Source: Cudoniella acicularis
Taxonomy: Eukaryota; Ascomycota; Leotiomycetes; Helotiales; Helotiaceae
Reading direction: 5' to 3'
Assembly (NCBI GenBank): GCA_013054445.1
Contig: JAAMPI010001084.1
Coordinates: forward strand, 1-20,187
DNA length: 20,187 bases
This document shows positions 19,513 through 20,187 of the stretch, in pieces (the stretch's first letter is position 1; every line of letters begins with the position of its first letter). The notes under the pieces are model-generated. The model did not search any database. It was given only the letters and a program-made list of their open reading frames with translations, and was not told where the DNA came from. Made by a program: the position numbers and the translations under genes.

Positions 19513-20187
19513 CTAGCAGTTGACAAGCATAAAGAAGCCATTAACATCATAGAGAATTCCCTCTCCATCCTGTCTGAACCTCAACTTCTCAGTTCCCACA
19601 ATACTAACACCATTCCTCTTCTCCACTATATCCACCTCAAAAGCAAGATTCCCATCAACAGCCCCAACCACAAAACTCGCATATCCCGTCCCATCTCTAC
19701 CCTCATGCAGAGGTCCCGGACAAGCGCCCGCCGAGTCCCCAAAGTGAACTTCGTCTCCCTCCCAAGTACCAAGATCCAGAGTTGCTACTGGAATACTGGT
19801 GTCGATGTTTGAAGGTGAAGTGTTGAGCACATTGTTGAAGGTTGGGTTTGCGTGGATAGCATTGGGGAACAGAGTGTTGATGGTGAGGGCTGGTGCTGGC
19901 AGGTCTGAGTCGTCTGTGGACGAGGATAAGGTGAATTTTGTAGAAGAGAGCGGGTCTGTGACGCCTAGTTGGCAGGTGGAGGAGTTAGGTGGGATAGCGA
20001 AGGAGATGAAGGCAAGGGTGAGGTTTCCTGCTTCTTCTAAGGTAGTTGTTAATATCAATTCATGGGAATTGGGTCAAATAGAGAGATTTGAGGAAGGTGA
20101 GAAGCTTTGTTTGGAGGAGAGCGTACCTGTAGCGGGGGTTCCGGAGATTGAAATTGAGCCCAGGGAACCGGGAGCGGGAATTGGAGC
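19513..20187 (-). CDS. 3' part of a secreted-type fungal protein, possibly But2-like, truncated by the window
   Basis: The last exon is 20036-19513. A 90-bp intron (20126-20037, donor GTACGC, acceptor CTTAG) precedes it, and a further exon part (20127-20187) runs off the window. The join keeps frame: APIPAPGSLGSISISGTPAT continues into EEAGNLTLAFISFAIPPNSS, then TCQLG. The visible part is about 194 residues, rich in Ser, Thr, Asn and Asp and poor in Lys, with a few Cys, as in secreted or wall-linked proteins. The FISFAIPPNSSTCQLG stretch recalls the F-x-IP...C-x-L pattern of the C-terminal domain named after But2, but the match is weak and made from memory. A signal peptide would lie outside the window. 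The frame opening at 20058 would start inside the intron and is not the true start. Confidence 0.68.

Noticed and set aside
1..20187. CRISPR arrays, operons, ribosome binding sites, rRNA
   Set aside because: None seen; spliced genes and fungal families show eukaryotic nuclear DNA.

Overview
The window looks like nuclear DNA of a filamentous ascomycete (Pezizomycotina). Short introns (60-216 bp) have GT..AG ends and CTAAC/CTAAT-type branch sites. The gene set is typical of that group: a fungal Sts1/Cut8 homologue with an N-terminal arm, mitochondrial ornithine carbamoyltransferase, a HET-domain relic, a YCII-like protein and a secreted-type protein. A class such as Leotiomycetes would fit, but the sequence alone does not prove it.

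Layout. (1) 386-1648 (+) is a two-exon SWIM plus RING zinc-finger gene. Its only intron carries a 125-bp foldback element (MITE) flanked by TTAA. (2) 2808-3876 (-) is ornithine carbamoyltransferase, broken by one extra base in an eight-base homopolymer just before the catalytic HCLPRH motif. (3) 4664-5662 (-) is the nuclear proteasome tether STS1, with a small first exon that a single-ORF reading misses. (4) 5663-7565 is non-coding, with a diverged 98-bp tandem duplication. (5) 7566-8584 (-) is a three-exon GNAT acetyltransferase. (6) 9509-16123 is a gene graveyard. It holds three head-to-tail minus-strand relics of one unrecognised two-module gene family, two of them with the same paired ACGCGT promoter boxes, then a degenerate repeat array, then a plus-strand HET-domain pseudogene with many stops, frameshifts and a probable loss of part of its core. 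Most of the disabling stops are what C-to-T or G-to-A change would give, as expected from repeat-induced point mutation (RIP) or ordinary deamination. (7) 16124-18267 is mostly non-coding, with two short coiled-coil-like coding segments on the minus strand and a 33-residue hydrophobic ORF. (8) 18268-19161 (+) is a four-exon YCII-like gene with a probable mitochondrial leader. (9) 19513-20187 (-) is the 3' part of a secreted-type protein that runs off the window.

The housekeeping genes (arginine synthesis, proteasome localisation, ubiquitin-type RING) share no operon-like logic; their co-location is ordinary fungal gene order. The central graveyard is the accessory part: a lineage-restricted family amplified in tandem beside a HET gene and then inactivated. 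Exon joins were deduced by reading frame, splice consensus and family resemblance from memory; no alignment or transcript data were available.
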